Notes: generated from the sequence alone by a model not told the origin. Shown: positions 14,932 through 24,861, counted from the stretch's first letter. The stretch is 43,749 nt of DNA from Paludibacteraceae bacterium (GCA_905235225.1 CAJOKE010000011.1:1-43749), one strand, 5' to 3'. Made by a program: numbers and translations.

Positions 14932-17185
14932 TTGCATAAGTGAGTAGCAGAGTTTTGAGACCTTTTTCGCTGAAAACGATGTCAATTTTGTCATTGCCGG
15001 ATGCCTCGTCCCGATAGACCCGCTGAACAGTTCCGCTTCCGAAAACCTTGTGTTTGACCTTGTCCCCGGCTTGATAAGTGGTATCTATTGCCGCCGATGT
15101 CGGCGCAGAGGTTACACGCTGCATGGATGATACAGGCTGCTGCGCAACCGCAGGTGCAGGTTGGGGGGCAGACCATGTGTTATGAGACCACATTGCTCTG
15201 ACCGGTTGAGGCTGAGTAGCTTGGATTATTTGCAGATAATTGCGGTCTATATCTTTGAGGAATCGGGATGCCGAGGAAAACTCGACACTGCCGTTCATAA
15301 AACGCTGGCGGGCATAACTTAATGTGCAAAACCGCATTGCGCGTGTTATCGCGACATACAGCAAACGGCGTTCCTCTTCTATTTCAGTCGATGTATTACA
15401 GAACCGGGACGGGAACAGTTGCTCTTCCATACCGACGATATGTACCGTATGGAACTCCAGCCCTTTGGCGGCATGTACGGTCATTAAGGTTACACGCGCG
15501 GTATGGTCCTGCAGGTTCTCATCCTGATCTGTCAACAGGCTTACCTCGGCAAGGAAATCCTGAATCGGTGTGAAGTCAATTCCTTCCTCACTGCGCTGCT
15601 CCACAAACTCATGAATACCTGCAAGCAATTCATCGAGGTTCTCCTTACGGTCAATACCCTCGGGGGTCCGATCCAACGCAGCCGCCGTCATAATGCCGGA
15701 CTCACGCATAACCAACTCCGCAAACTCATACGCATTCATAGTATCCACCCCTTCAGCAAAACGTTGAATCATTTTGCCAAACTCCATGAGCCGTTTAGCC
15801 GTGGCACCGGACAAAGACAACCCGCAGCCTGCGGGATCAGACACTACATCAAACATTGTCTGGTTCTGCAACGCCGCATGTTCAGACACCTTTCGCAGGG
15901 TCACATCCCCTATTCCCCGCGCAGGGAAATTGATAACGCGCAGTAAGGCTTCATTGTCGGCAGGATTGGCGACCAACCGGAAATAAGAGATGGCGTCCTT
16001 GATTTCCTTTCGCTGATAAAACGAAGTGCCGCCGTATATGCGATACGGGATATTGGCACTGCGCAAGGCGTTCTCCAAAGCACGGGACTGGGCGTTAGTG
16101 CGGTATAACACGGCAATGTCATCATAACTTATATTCCCCTTGCCGCGCAATTTGTCTTCTTTTATCATGGAAGCAATGCCTGCCGCCTCGTCACGGTCGG
16201 ACATGAAGGCATACAAGCCGATCTTCTCCCCCACCTCGTTTTCCGAATAGACTTCTTTGTATATCTGGTGTTCGTTCTTGTGTATCAGAGAATTGGCGGC
16301 ATTCACTATCGTTTGCGTAGAGCGGTAGTTGCGCTCCAACTTGAATAGACGCGCATTCGGATAACCCTGTTGAAAAGTCAGTATATTACGGATATCCGCC
16401 CCGCGGAATGAATAAATGGATTGCGCATCGTCCCCCACCACACATACATTGTTTTGCGGTTCGGCAAGCATACGTACTATCAGATACTGGGCATAATTGG
16501 TATCCTGATACTCATCCACCAGTATATATTGGAATATCTGCTGATAATGCGCCAACGCATCCGGATTTTGGCGGAAAAGCACGCATATATTCATCAGCAA
16601 ATCATCGAAATCCATTGCGTTAGCACCCTTAAGCCGTGCCTCGTATAGCCGGTACACATCCGCCATATCATACATTCTGTCAAAACGGTTAGCCTTGTTT
16701 ATATCTTCCCGCAACGCATACTCTTCCGCCGTGATAAGGCTGTTTTTGGCAGCGGATATTTTAGACAGAACCGCATTGGGCTTGTATATCTTGTCATCCA
16801 GTTGTTTCTCCTTGCAAATCTGCTTGATAACCGATTTTGAATCCGCCGTATCGTATATGGAAAAATCCCGCGTGTAGCCTAACCTGCCCGCCTCTTGACG
16901 CAAAATCTTGGCACACATCGAGTGGAAAGTTCCCGCCCATAAATAGCGCGCATACTCGGGTGCAACCAAAGCGGATATACGCTCCTTCATCTCCCGGGCT
17001 GCCTTGTTTGTAAATGTCAGTGCAAGGATATGGTTGGCACGGACGCCCTGCTCAAGCAAATAGGCAATCTTGTATGTCAGCACACGGGTTTTGCCGGAAC
17101 CGGCACCGGCTATTACAAGGTGCGGTCCCTCATTATACATAACCGCTTCACGTTGCGAATCGTTCAGTTTATTCAGAAAATCCAT
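14915..17185 (-). CDS. UvrD/PcrA-type superfamily 1 DNA helicase
   Basis: About 756 residues from MDFLNKLNDSQREAV. It unwinds DNA 3' to 5' using ATP in excision and mismatch repair and at blocked forks. SF1 motifs in order: Q-motif LNDSQREAV, Walker A AGAGSGKT (about 26-33), Ia TFTNKAAREM, motif II ILVDEYQDTN (about 217-226), III GDDAQSIYSFRGADI, IV FKLERNYRST, V VTLMTVHAAKGLEF and VI EEERRLLYVAITRAM. The C-terminal end carries the Tudor-like PcrA element, GDKVKHKVFGSGTVQRV. Upstream in-frame starts at 17215 and 17230 would overlap the preceding gene; MDFL at 17185 places the Q-motif where family members have it and sits 22 bases after that gene's stop. It is co-oriented with the outer-membrane protein gene and may be co-transcribed. 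Confidence 0.95.
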   Translation of the reverse strand: MDFLNKLNDSQREAVMYNEGPHLVIAGAGSGKTRVLTYKIAYLLEQGVRANHILALTFTNKAAREMKERISALVAPEYARYLWAGTFHSMCAKILRQEAGRLGYTRDFSIYDTADSKSVIKQICKEKQLDDKIYKPNAVLSKISAAKNSLITAEEYALREDINKANRFDRMYDMADVYRLYEARLKGANAMDFDDLLMNICVLFRQNPDALAHYQQIFQYILVDEYQDTNYAQYLIVRMLAEPQNNVCVVGDDAQSIYSFRGADIRNILTFQQGYPNARLFKLERNYRSTQTIVNAANSLIHKNEHQIYKEVYSENEVGEKIGLYAFMSDRDEAAGIASMIKEDKLRGKGNISYDDIAVLYRTNAQSRALENALRSANIPYRIYGGTSFYQRKEIKDAISYFRLVANPADNEALLRVINFPARGIGDVTLRKVSEHAALQNQTMFDVVSDPAGCGLSLSGATAKRLMEFGKMIQRFAEGVDTMNAYEFAELVMRESGIMTAAALDRTPEGIDRKENLDELLAGIHEFVEQRSEEGIDFTPIQDFLAEVSLLTDQDENLQDHTARVTLMTVHAAKGLEFHTVHIVGMEEQLFPSRFCNTSTEIEEERRLLYVAITRAMRFCTLSYARQRFMNGSVEFSSASRFLKDIDRNYLQIIQATQPQPVRAMWSHNTWSAPQPAPAVAQQPVSSMQRVTSAPTSAAIDTTYQAGDKVKHKVFGSGTVQRVYRDEASGNDKIDIVFSEKGLKTLLLTYAKLERE

Positions 17186-17207
17186 TGATTCTAAATTAGT
17201 TACATTG

Positions 17208-18122
17208 TTATTCATCGCAGTTACAGCCACGATGCGTGCGCCGTTGGCGAGGCGCGGAAGTTAGATGATATGCCACCTTGAACCCGACATCGAAATTCCC
17301 GAATTTCGACACTAACGGTCGTTCGTCACGCCATGCCTGCAGCACCGGTGTCATGATTCGGGACAGCGGCAGACCGTCTGCCATATCGGTCAAGCGTAGG
17401 ATACCCGACCTGTCCTCTATCGCTGTTGTCGATATGGGCGTCAAACAGACATCAAAGTATATGCCGAAACTTATAAATGACTCGGTTTTGCCATACTGCG
17501 AAGCTATTAGCAAATCGTAGGTCAACTCGCCGGACAATGAACACTGCCAGTCGGGCAATGCCAAGTCGCCTTTGGCATCCATCGCAAAATTCCGGCTTGC
17601 CGCCAACGGATAAGACTCCTCGACAAGATTATCGTATCTCGGGTAATAAACAGCCAATGCCGCATCGGACACCGACTGTTTCCAAGACCCGCCGAACGGC
17701 AATGTAAATCGCGGACCTATAAGGAATGTAAAATGCCGGAGATGAAAGCCGATCTGTACCGGAAAAGACACTGCATAATTTCGATGCCGTTCCCGCAGTG
17801 TTCCTATATCATACTTGACATCCATCTGACTGCTTTCTGTGTCATAGGTTGTATATTGGTCTTGGTAATGCTTTTTGTAATACGATGAAGACATTGCTTC
17901 TATGCTCGCTCCGACGCGGAAAGACACCCAATACGGAGAGCGGTACAGATACCCCAAATCCAATGCTGCATGATAACCGGGCATGGTGCCGCCGTACTCG
18001 CAATCATAGGTCAACCCCGCCAAACCGATACGCGCACCCGCCTCTAAATAGGAACGGCCATATACCGCCATACACGACAGCACTACAGTAACCAATATTG
18101 CTAAACTACGCCGGAATTTCAC
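17208..18122 (-). CDS. PorT-like outer-membrane beta-barrel protein
   Basis: 304 residues starting at a GTG with a good signal peptide (KFRRSLAILVTVVLSCMAVYG, cleavage near residue 22). The mature part alternates amphipathic strands typical of a small barrel: LEAGARIGLAG, YHAALDLGYLY, VSFRVGASIEA, FPVQIGFHLRHFTFLIGPRF and GNFDVGFKVAYHL. Two further genes in the window carry the same layout (33776 and the N-terminal part of 31554). The function is unknown; related barrels of this size assist secretion or adhesin display. The promoter at 18127-18158 is so close that the mRNA would be leaderless or nearly so. The stop lies 22 bases before the helicase start. Confidence 0.7.
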   Translation of the reverse strand: MKFRRSLAILVTVVLSCMAVYGRSYLEAGARIGLAGLTYDCEYGGTMPGYHAALDLGYLYRSPYWVSFRVGASIEAMSSSYYKKHYQDQYTTYDTESSQMDVKYDIGTLRERHRNYAVSFPVQIGFHLRHFTFLIGPRFTLPFGGSWKQSVSDAALAVYYPRYDNLVEESYPLAASRNFAMDAKGDLALPDWQCSLSGELTYDLLIASQYGKTESFISFGIYFDVCLTPISTTAIEDRSGILRLTDMADGLPLSRIMTPVLQAWRDERPLVSKFGNFDVGFKVAYHLTSAPRQRRTHRGCNCDE

Positions 18123-18126
18123 GCTG

Positions 18127-18158
18127 CAAAAGTACTAAAAACTTTTTATATATGCAAA
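18127..18158 (-). promoter_or_regulatory. Promoter for the 17208 outer-membrane protein gene
   Basis: On the minus strand, TTTG (18158-18155) and TACTTTTG (18134-18127) are 20 bases apart, a perfect Bacteroidota promoter. The -7 box ends only 4 bases before the GTG start at 18122, which leaves almost no leader. Confidence 0.8.
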
Positions 18159-18182
18159 AAAAATATCGACTTCACCTTTTTT

Positions 18183-18214
18183 TTTGCATATGTCACGAAA
18201 ATGTATTATCTTTG
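18183..18214 (+). promoter_or_regulatory. Promoter for the 18233-tamB operon
   Basis: TTTG at 18183-18186 and TATCTTTG at 18207-18214 with a 20-base spacer. It is divergent from the 18127-18158 promoter, with the two -33 boxes 24 bases apart, so they may share regulation. Transcription would start near 18220. Confidence 0.8.
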
Positions 18215-18232
18215 CAGGCTAAATGTATGTAT

Positions 18233-19096
18233 ATGAAAAAGATTATCATCTGTTTATTTTTGTGTCTTCCGTTTGCTGTCAATGCTGAAGTGCTGTTTTC
18301 CGATGACTTTGAATATGCCGACGGATCGGTTCTAACCGTTAACAAAGAGTGGTTCCTTCAATGGGGCGGCGAATCAAGCATGGCTATCGTCACGCCCGGT
18401 TTGGAATTTGGCTCATATCCGGGCAACGCTGCGCATGGTTTGCTTATCGAGGGCGATGTAACAAACGACATGCCTCACCACGCCTTTGAACAAGTGAAAA
18501 ACGGCGATGTATATGTTTCACTATTGCTTGAACCTACGTTTGTAACCAAATCCGGCTATTTTCTGACTCTTCGTGACGAAAAAGCCAACAACACGGCATA
18601 TAACTACTGCGGACGCATTTATGCCGGTGTGGACGAAGAGTATAACAATATAGTCGGCTTGCGTTTCTTCAAAAAAGCCGATGCCGTTTTTGCAGATAAG
18701 ATTCTGGATTCCGACAAGACCTATTTGGTCGTTATGCGCTACCATATCGTTCAAGGTAACAACAATGACGAAATCAGCCTGTATCTGTTTGACGCCATGC
18801 CTGACCATGAGCCGGAAACACCGCTAATCGGACCCCTGACGGATCCGAATGCACCGGATATCAATCCGGCACATGTCGTTTTCCATTCATACGATGATGA
18901 CGGCATGCTAACCGTTGACGGTCTGCGTGTTGCTACCACGTTCCGGGAAGCTGTCGGTCTGGCATCCGAGCCGGAACCCCAAGGGCTAACCACCCCCGCT
19001 GCAAAAGCGGATGCCGCATCTAAAAAACTATCCGGCGGTCATATCCTCATCGAGCGCAACGGCATACTATTTGATGTGCTTGGTAAAACATTGTGA
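18233..19096 (+). CDS. Secreted protein, LamG/jelly-roll-like, with short C-terminal tail motif
   Basis: 287 residues, starting MKKIIICLFLCLPFAVNAEV; Met at 18227 is an alternative. A signal peptide is cut near residue 18. The mature part opens with LFSDDFEYADGSVL, common at the start of jelly-roll (LamG/concanavalin-like) domains of Bacteroidales secreted proteins, followed by beta-rich sequence, YVSLLLEPTFV, YFLTLRDEKAN and LYLFDAMPDHEPE. The end, HILIERNGILFDVLGKTL, resembles the short C-terminal tail of the BspA-like gene and of the relic at 13082. Its function is unknown. It overlaps tamB by 4 bases (GTGA), so both are translated from one message. Confidence 0.7.
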   Translation: MKKIIICLFLCLPFAVNAEVLFSDDFEYADGSVLTVNKEWFLQWGGESSMAIVTPGLEFGSYPGNAAHGLLIEGDVTNDMPHHAFEQVKNGDVYVSLLLEPTFVTKSGYFLTLRDEKANNTAYNYCGRIYAGVDEEYNNIVGLRFFKKADAVFADKILDSDKTYLVVMRYHIVQGNNNDEISLYLFDAMPDHEPETPLIGPLTDPNAPDINPAHVVFHSYDDDGMLTVDGLRVATTFREAVGLASEPEPQGLTTPAAKADAASKKLSGGHILIERNGILFDVLGKTL

Positions 19097-22000
19097 GACG
19101 TATATGGGTCATATTATTAACGCTTTTAGGGTGTATCCTCGTCACCCTCGGACTATGTGTCGGTTTTCTCCATTCGGGGAAGATTCAAACGGCAACCGTC
19201 CGGCTCGCAACGGATGAATTAAGCCGGGGACTCAATACCACCGTCCGGATTGGCGGCGTCCGGTATGAGTTCCCGATGCGAATCACCCTGAACGACATTT
19301 ATATTGAAGACTTACAGCAAGATACGCTACTATATATCCGCCTATTATATACACGTTTCTCGCCCTTGGCACTGACCGAGAAACAACTACGCTTTCCTAC
19401 CATCAATCTCGATGGCGTCCGGGCGGACATACACCGCCTGCCCTCAGGCGAATACAATTACATGTTTCTCGTTCGCGCGTTCGCTTCCGGGGATACAACC
19501 AAATCGCCCTTGGACTTGGATATACAACTTCGCAACATCGCGCTGACCGATGTCAAGGCACGCTACGACAGCTTCGCCTTTGATTTGCCGCAAGCCGGAC
19601 TGGCACTCCATCATTTCTCCTGGGATTCCTTGGATGCCGAAATACGGCAAATGGCTCTTTCTGTTGATATGGTCAAGGCGCGCCACCAGCCTTTCTCACG
19701 TTTTTCCGAGCAACTTGTCATTAAGGATGTTGCTGCGCGGCTCATTGCGAACGACACGATTATCGTTCTGCCTACGTTGGAACTGCGCCTGCCTCAGTCA
19801 CATCTTGATGCTTCCGGCGTTCATACAACATTTCCGCGCAAACCCATAGAACAATCCTTCGGTAACTATTTCCGCGAGAATGCTGACGCCATAAGGATGT
19901 CCCTGCATATCAACAATGCCCGCTTGACTCCGCAAGACTTGAAATTCTTCCTCAAGGACTTCAGCGGCGTAAAAGGCACACTGACGTTTTCTGCGGATTT
20001 GGAAGGTACAATGGATAGCATTGCCGCCGACAATCTGGAACTGTTCTACGATAACCGCCGCGTCTTCCTGGGTTCCTTCTCCGCCATCGGGCTTCCTGTT
20101 CTTGACAACGTCCTTGTACATGCCCGCTGTCAGGATTTGTCACTCACCAATGCCCAGATACAGGACTTCGTTTCCGGCATACAGGGGCGTCCTTTCCGAT
20201 TGCCGCCTGTCATCCGCCGTTTAGGGGATATGCACTATCAGGGCGAACTGCGCGGCAGATTGCACGACCTGACACTTCATGGGGCATTTCGGACGGCACT
20301 GGGCGTAATCACAACGGACGGCACCTGCCTCTCGGCACGGGACTTCTCTTCCGCCACGCTCAAAGGCAAACTGGGGACTAAGCGTTTCAATTTGGGACGG
20401 CTCCTTGCCAACAGAAATATCGGTACCGTGTCTATGACCGTCAACACCGACTGGCACTTGGCTACAGACACCACCCCGCACGGAAAAGCCGATGTACACA
20501 TCAGCCAAATCGCCTTCAACGGCTATCGCTACAAGGACATTAAGGTGCATGCCACCTTGGATGATTTGTTCGCGCAAGGGAACCTCAAAATCAATGACCA
20601 GAATATTTGCCTCGCCTTGGAAGGGATTGCCGACCTCAAAAGTCCCGAAAAGCATGTGGATGCCACACTGGACATCAGGCGTTTCTTCCCCGGCACGCTC
20701 AAACTGACCAAACGCTATCCCGACTCCGAGTTGAATGGAAAAGCGAAACTGCATTTCCTTGGCCACGATATTGACCATGCAGACATCGCGCTTGACATGG
20801 ATTCACTCTTCCTGCGTATCGGGACGGACTCAGCCATGATGAAGGCTTTGTCCCTCACATCGGGCTGGCAGGGCGATAATCTGGTTCTCAGGCTTCAGTC
20901 GGATTACTTTACGGGGACTGCCAAAGGACGGTTTGCATACACCACCCTGCCTGTTTCGGTCATGAAACAGATTGCCCATTACCTGCCGTCTGTATTCTCT
21001 ACCAAACGCTACAAACAGATTATGGCATGCCCCTCGGACAACGAACTCACACTCTATCTCTATGGACATAAAATCCACAAACTCCAAGAGATGCTCCAGC
21101 TGCCGGTTATGATTAGCGATGACCCGGTCATCAAAGCGTCCTTTAACGAACGCCGCCAACGCTGGTCCGTGCAGACTTATATTCCGGGCGTACTTGCCGG
21201 AAACGCCCTCATCAAAGACATTGCCCTCAACACAAGCAATACGGCTGACTATGGCTCCCTGGATTTCTCGATGGAACTGGACAGCACCGTCATCAGCGCA
21301 CAGACACAAGCCTTCAATGACTCGCTCCTATTGGGAATCAACTTCAAGGCTCTGCCCCCGTCAAAGAACTTTGGAACCTTGGATGTCCAGACACATTTCA
21401 TGCACTATGCCGGCAGACCTTTGGTTGAGGCGCATATCCTGCCCGGATTGCTCCAACTCGGCGATTCCCTCTATCATATCGGCGACTCACGCATCGCGTT
21501 CTGCGCAGCTGATACGTCGCTCACCATTGACGCTTTCCGCCTGACCGGCAAGTCACAGTACATCGAAGCCGACGGAGTCGCTTCACCACGCGAAACGGAT
21601 TCGCTCCACATTGCCTTGGAGCGGATTAACGCCAGACTACTTATGCCCTTCCTCTTGCCCGACAAAGCTTTCACTGCCGGAGGCAGACTCACCGGATGGG
21701 CAAACATTTTCGGACTGTTTAACAAACCTGTCTTCGAAGCGGAAGTGCGGCTTGACTCCGCACTGCTCTGCAATTCGCACATCGGAGACGCCGTGGCGAA
21801 GGTTGAACTCGACCGCTCTACCGGTAACATCACCATCGATGCCAATGTCGATAACGGTACCCACCGTGTCGCACATGTCGATGGACTCGCCGAACCAAAA
21901 AAAGGACGATTCATGATTGACATCTTCCCCGATTCCATACCGCTCGGTTTTATCAACCACTGGACTTCCGGATTCCTTTCGGACATCAGCGGATTCGGTT

Positions 22001-23517
22001 CCGGCAGGGTCACCGTCTCGGGTGAAGGAAAGAAAGTTTGGGTCATCACCCGCGTCAAAGGCATTGACGCCGGACTCACCATCCCGTTCACCGGATGCAG
22101 ATACACCTTCAATGACTCCGTTTTCATGGACTCGACGTCTATCATCTTCCCTGACCTCGTTTTGCGCGACGAAGAAGGAAATCCCTTCTACTTCAACGGA
22201 CGGCTCACTCATGACGAATACTTCAGGAACTTCCGCTTGGACCTTGCCGGCAGGTGCGACCACACACTGGCAATCAATCTGCCCGACGAACAAGGGCGTT
22301 TCATGTCCGGAAAAATTTACGCCGACGGAGATATTTTCCTCGAAGGACCCGACAACGACATCGTCCTCACCGCAGACGCCAAAGCCGTCGGCAAATCACG
22401 CTTCCGCATTTCCATTGACGGTGCATCTTCCGCGTCGGACAACTCGTTCATCACATTCTACAACCACAATGTCAATGAGCCGGTGCAGACACCCGTCGAA
22501 CAACTCGCTTCCATCATTCCCAAGCGCAAAAAGGCGGCGCAGTCTGGTACATCCTCACGCTTCCGCCTCGGGCTGAACGTGGACATTGACCCCCAGACAC
22601 TCTTCCAACTCGTTCTTAACGAACGCACAGGGGATATGATTCAGGCACGCGGAGACGGCTCCATCAAGTTCACTATGAACGACGCCACCGACGAGTACCA
22701 CCTTCTGGGGACATACACGCTACAAAGCGGCAAACTCGGATTCACTATCGGAAATGTCATACGAAGGGATTTCACCATCGCTGAAGGCTCGCAGATCATA
22801 TGGAACGGAGTGGCGGAAGAACCGATCCTCAATGTTACCGCCAAGTATCAGGTCACTGCCTCACTCAAAGACCTCTTCGGTACCGAGACACAGAACCTCG
22901 TTTCCGGGCGGACTTCTATTCCCGTACTGACCGTCATTAACCTCACAGGACCGCTTTCTGACCCGATCATCAGGTTTGACATCGAACTGCCGCGCTCCGA
23001 GGAAACAATCGCCAATCAGGTCAAATCCGTCATAAACACCGACGAGATGATGATGCGTCAGGTCGTTTATCTCCTTGTATTCGGACGCTTCTTCACGCCC
23101 GAATACATGCGTAACACCACCAACGCGGGCGTCAATGAAACATACTCTCTGCTCTCCTCTACCATCACGGGGCAAATCAACGCATGGCTCGGCAAACTCA
23201 CCAATGTCTTCACACTCGGATTCAACTTCCGCTCGGACGGACAAGGCTCCGATTCGCAGCAGGAATACGAAGCCGTCTTCTCCTTGCAGCCGGTGGACAG
23301 GCTGGTTATCAACGGTAACTTCGGCTACCGATACAACGACATCTCCAACAGACCCTTCTTTGGCGACTTGGATATCGAATACTTCCTCACACCTAACGGC
23401 AAACTCCGTATCAAGGGCTACACACACTCCGTGGACAAGTATTCCCTCAAGCAGGCTACGATGGTCGAAGGCGTCGGAGTGGTATTCAAACACGATTTTA
23501 ACTGGAAAAAAGAATAA
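19093..23517 (+). CDS. tamB: TamB-like translocation and assembly module protein
   Basis: 1,474 residues, beginning at GTG with a membrane anchor (VILLTLLGCILVTLGLCVGF, about 6-25). It has an AsmA-like N-terminal part (YEFPMRITLNDIYIEDLQQD, FSPLALTEKQLRFPTINLDG) and a very long beta-strand-rich middle. The C-terminal DUF490 domain contains LHLLGTYTLQSGKLGFTIG-like text (HLLGTYTLQSGKLGFTIG), IIRFDIELPRSEE, QVVYLLVFGRFF and LDIEYFLTPNGKLRIKGYTH. TamB bridges the inner membrane to an Omp85-type barrel and is thought to carry phospholipids or help assemble outer-membrane proteins. It overlaps the upstream gene by 4 bases and ends 3 bases before the next ATG, giving a three-gene operon. Its base composition looks more G+C-rich than the surface locus. 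Confidence 0.9.
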   Translation: MRRIWVILLTLLGCILVTLGLCVGFLHSGKIQTATVRLATDELSRGLNTTVRIGGVRYEFPMRITLNDIYIEDLQQDTLLYIRLLYTRFSPLALTEKQLRFPTINLDGVRADIHRLPSGEYNYMFLVRAFASGDTTKSPLDLDIQLRNIALTDVKARYDSFAFDLPQAGLALHHFSWDSLDAEIRQMALSVDMVKARHQPFSRFSEQLVIKDVAARLIANDTIIVLPTLELRLPQSHLDASGVHTTFPRKPIEQSFGNYFRENADAIRMSLHINNARLTPQDLKFFLKDFSGVKGTLTFSADLEGTMDSIAADNLELFYDNRRVFLGSFSAIGLPVLDNVLVHARCQDLSLTNAQIQDFVSGIQGRPFRLPPVIRRLGDMHYQGELRGRLHDLTLHGAFRTALGVITTDGTCLSARDFSSATLKGKLGTKRFNLGRLLANRNIGTVSMTVNTDWHLATDTTPHGKADVHISQIAFNGYRYKDIKVHATLDDLFAQGNLKINDQNICLALEGIADLKSPEKHVDATLDIRRFFPGTLKLTKRYPDSELNGKAKLHFLGHDIDHADIALDMDSLFLRIGTDSAMMKALSLTSGWQGDNLVLRLQSDYFTGTAKGRFAYTTLPVSVMKQIAHYLPSVFSTKRYKQIMACPSDNELTLYLYGHKIHKLQEMLQLPVMISDDPVIKASFNERRQRWSVQTYIPGVLAGNALIKDIALNTSNTADYGSLDFSMELDSTVISAQTQAFNDSLLLGINFKALPPSKNFGTLDVQTHFMHYAGRPLVEAHILPGLLQLGDSLYHIGDSRIAFCAADTSLTIDAFRLTGKSQYIEADGVASPRETDSLHIALERINARLLMPFLLPDKAFTAGGRLTGWANIFGLFNKPVFEAEVRLDSALLCNSHIGDAVAKVELDRSTGNITIDANVDNGTHRVAHVDGLAEPKKGRFMIDIFPDSIPLGFINHWTSGFLSDISGFGSGRVTVSGEGKKVWVITRVKGIDAGLTIPFTGCRYTFNDSVFMDSTSIIFPDLVLRDEEGNPFYFNGRLTHDEYFRNFRLDLAGRCDHTLAINLPDEQGRFMSGKIYADGDIFLEGPDNDIVLTADAKAVGKSRFRISIDGASSASDNSFITFYNHNVNEPVQTPVEQLASIIPKRKKAAQSGTSSRFRLGLNVDIDPQTLFQLVLNERTGDMIQARGDGSIKFTMNDATDEYHLLGTYTLQSGKLGFTIGNVIRRDFTIAEGSQIIWNGVAEEPILNVTAKYQVTASLKDLFGTETQNLVSGRTSIPVLTVINLTGPLSDPIIRFDIELPRSEETIANQVKSVINTDEMMMRQVVYLLVFGRFFTPEYMRNTTNAGVNETYSLLSSTITGQINAWLGKLTNVFTLGFNFRSDGQGSDSQQEYEAVFSLQPVDRLVINGNFGYRYNDISNRPFFGDLDIEYFLTPNGKLRIKGYTHSVDKYSLKQATMVEGVGVVFKHDFNWKKE

Positions 23518-23520
23518 CTC

Positions 23521-24861
23521 ATGAGGTATCGTTTGGCATTGTTGTTTGCACTCACCGCCGTTCTTGGCTTGGCAGGCGGGTGCGTCAGTCTGTCCGACTT
23601 GGACGCTGAAGGTTGGAACTCTTACATTGGACAGCGTATCACCGTCACCGATAGGCTCATCGTCTGCGGCACATTCCGCGACTCCATCCACTTGGCTGCT
23701 GAACGCCTATATGTCCCCGAAGAACGCGCACTCGGATTGGCGGACGGAGACAGCACTGCATACTGGCAGCATGTAGCTTATAACAACAGCCGCCGCATTA
23801 CCTTGGTCTGCAAAGTGCCTTTCTGGCTCAACTTAGGGGCTACGCTGAACAACCTGCAGGCTTATGTCACCGGCAACCGCAAACTGCAAACCGGCCAACA
23901 GCCGCGCTTCAGGAACTACAAACCGTCCAAAAGACTGCCCGACCTCGGCAAGCCTGACCTCACCATTTGCTGCGCCAATATACAGAATTACTTCGTCCAC
24001 CTCGGCGGATATGCGTCCAAACGCACCACGCCGCAGCAGCACGAACTCCAGCGGCTCAAAGTATCATCCGCACTCGTCCGCCTCAACGCTGACTTATATG
24101 CCTTGTGTGAACTTGAAAAAGGTCCTTCCGCTCCCGCTGAACTGGCCGCAGCGATGAACGAACTCGCCGGAAAGACCCGATACGATTACCTGCGTACCTC
24201 TCCCATGGACGGCGACACCATTTCCGTCGGATTCATCTACAGGTCTGATAAAATTAAACCCTACGGCACACTGCGCTTTGCCTACACGCCACCCGACATC
24301 TATGCTTATCGCTTCATGCTTCAGGGCTTTGAGGACCTCAACTCCGGCGAACGGTTCGTTGTCTCGCTCAACCATCCCCGCAGCAAAAGGGGTGACGCGG
24401 AGACCGCAAACGCACTCCGTATGGAGAATATCGCGGCCATCATGTGGACTATTCATAAGGCGTATGCCGATAGCACCTACTCCGACCCCGACATACTCAT
24501 GCTCGGAGACTACAACGCCTATCGCTTCGAAGAACCGCTACAGACCATTGTCTCTATGGGATTCCGCGACATGCTCGCCCAAGACTCACTCGCTTACTCC
24601 TACTCCTACAAAGGCGAGTGCGGCAGCCTCGACCGCGTCTATGCCACACCTTCCATGGCGCAACAGATTACCGCGATACATCACATCCACTGGAACACCG
24701 ACGTTTACTACTCTGCCGGTTTCCAAAGCAAATACAACTTCTCCTCTTCCACCGATTCCAGCAAGAGTATTCGCAAGCAACTCACTCGATCCGCGAAAAA
24801 GAACCTTCTTTTCCGTTACTCCGACCACGACCCCGTCCTTATCGGCGTTCGATTCCAATAG
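23521..24861 (+). CDS. Lipoprotein of the endonuclease/exonuclease/phosphatase fold
   Basis: 446 residues. The lipoprotein signal MRYRLALLFALTAVLGLAGG ends at the lipid-bearing Cys21. Residues about 30-110 (YIGQRITVTDRLIVCGTF) resemble the OB-like N-terminus of extracellular nucleases. The EEP catalytic set follows: CANIQNYF (Asn), YALCELEKG (Glu), FIYRSDKI, LNHPRS, LGDYNAY (Asp, Asn) and YSDHDPVLIG (Asp-His). The enzyme would be a metal-dependent phosphodiesterase, most likely a cell-surface or periplasmic nuclease for DNA or RNA scavenging; lipid or other phosphodiesters cannot be excluded. It lies 3 bases after tamB, an unusual pairing. Confidence 0.85.
   Translation: MRYRLALLFALTAVLGLAGGCVSLSDLDAEGWNSYIGQRITVTDRLIVCGTFRDSIHLAAERLYVPEERALGLADGDSTAYWQHVAYNNSRRITLVCKVPFWLNLGATLNNLQAYVTGNRKLQTGQQPRFRNYKPSKRLPDLGKPDLTICCANIQNYFVHLGGYASKRTTPQQHELQRLKVSSALVRLNADLYALCELEKGPSAPAELAAAMNELAGKTRYDYLRTSPMDGDTISVGFIYRSDKIKPYGTLRFAYTPPDIYAYRFMLQGFEDLNSGERFVVSLNHPRSKRGDAETANALRMENIAAIMWTIHKAYADSTYSDPDILMLGDYNAYRFEEPLQTIVSMGFRDMLAQDSLAYSYSYKGECGSLDRVYATPSMAQQITAIHHIHWNTDVYYSAGFQSKYNFSSSTDSSKSIRKQLTRSAKKNLLFRYSDHDPVLIGVRFQ

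Noticed and set aside
20221..23691. Several long antisense frames (for example 20221-20778, 21474-22145, 22861-23691)
   Set aside because: They lie opposite tamB, whose codon pattern leaves the other strand open; none shows domains, signal peptides or plausible starts.
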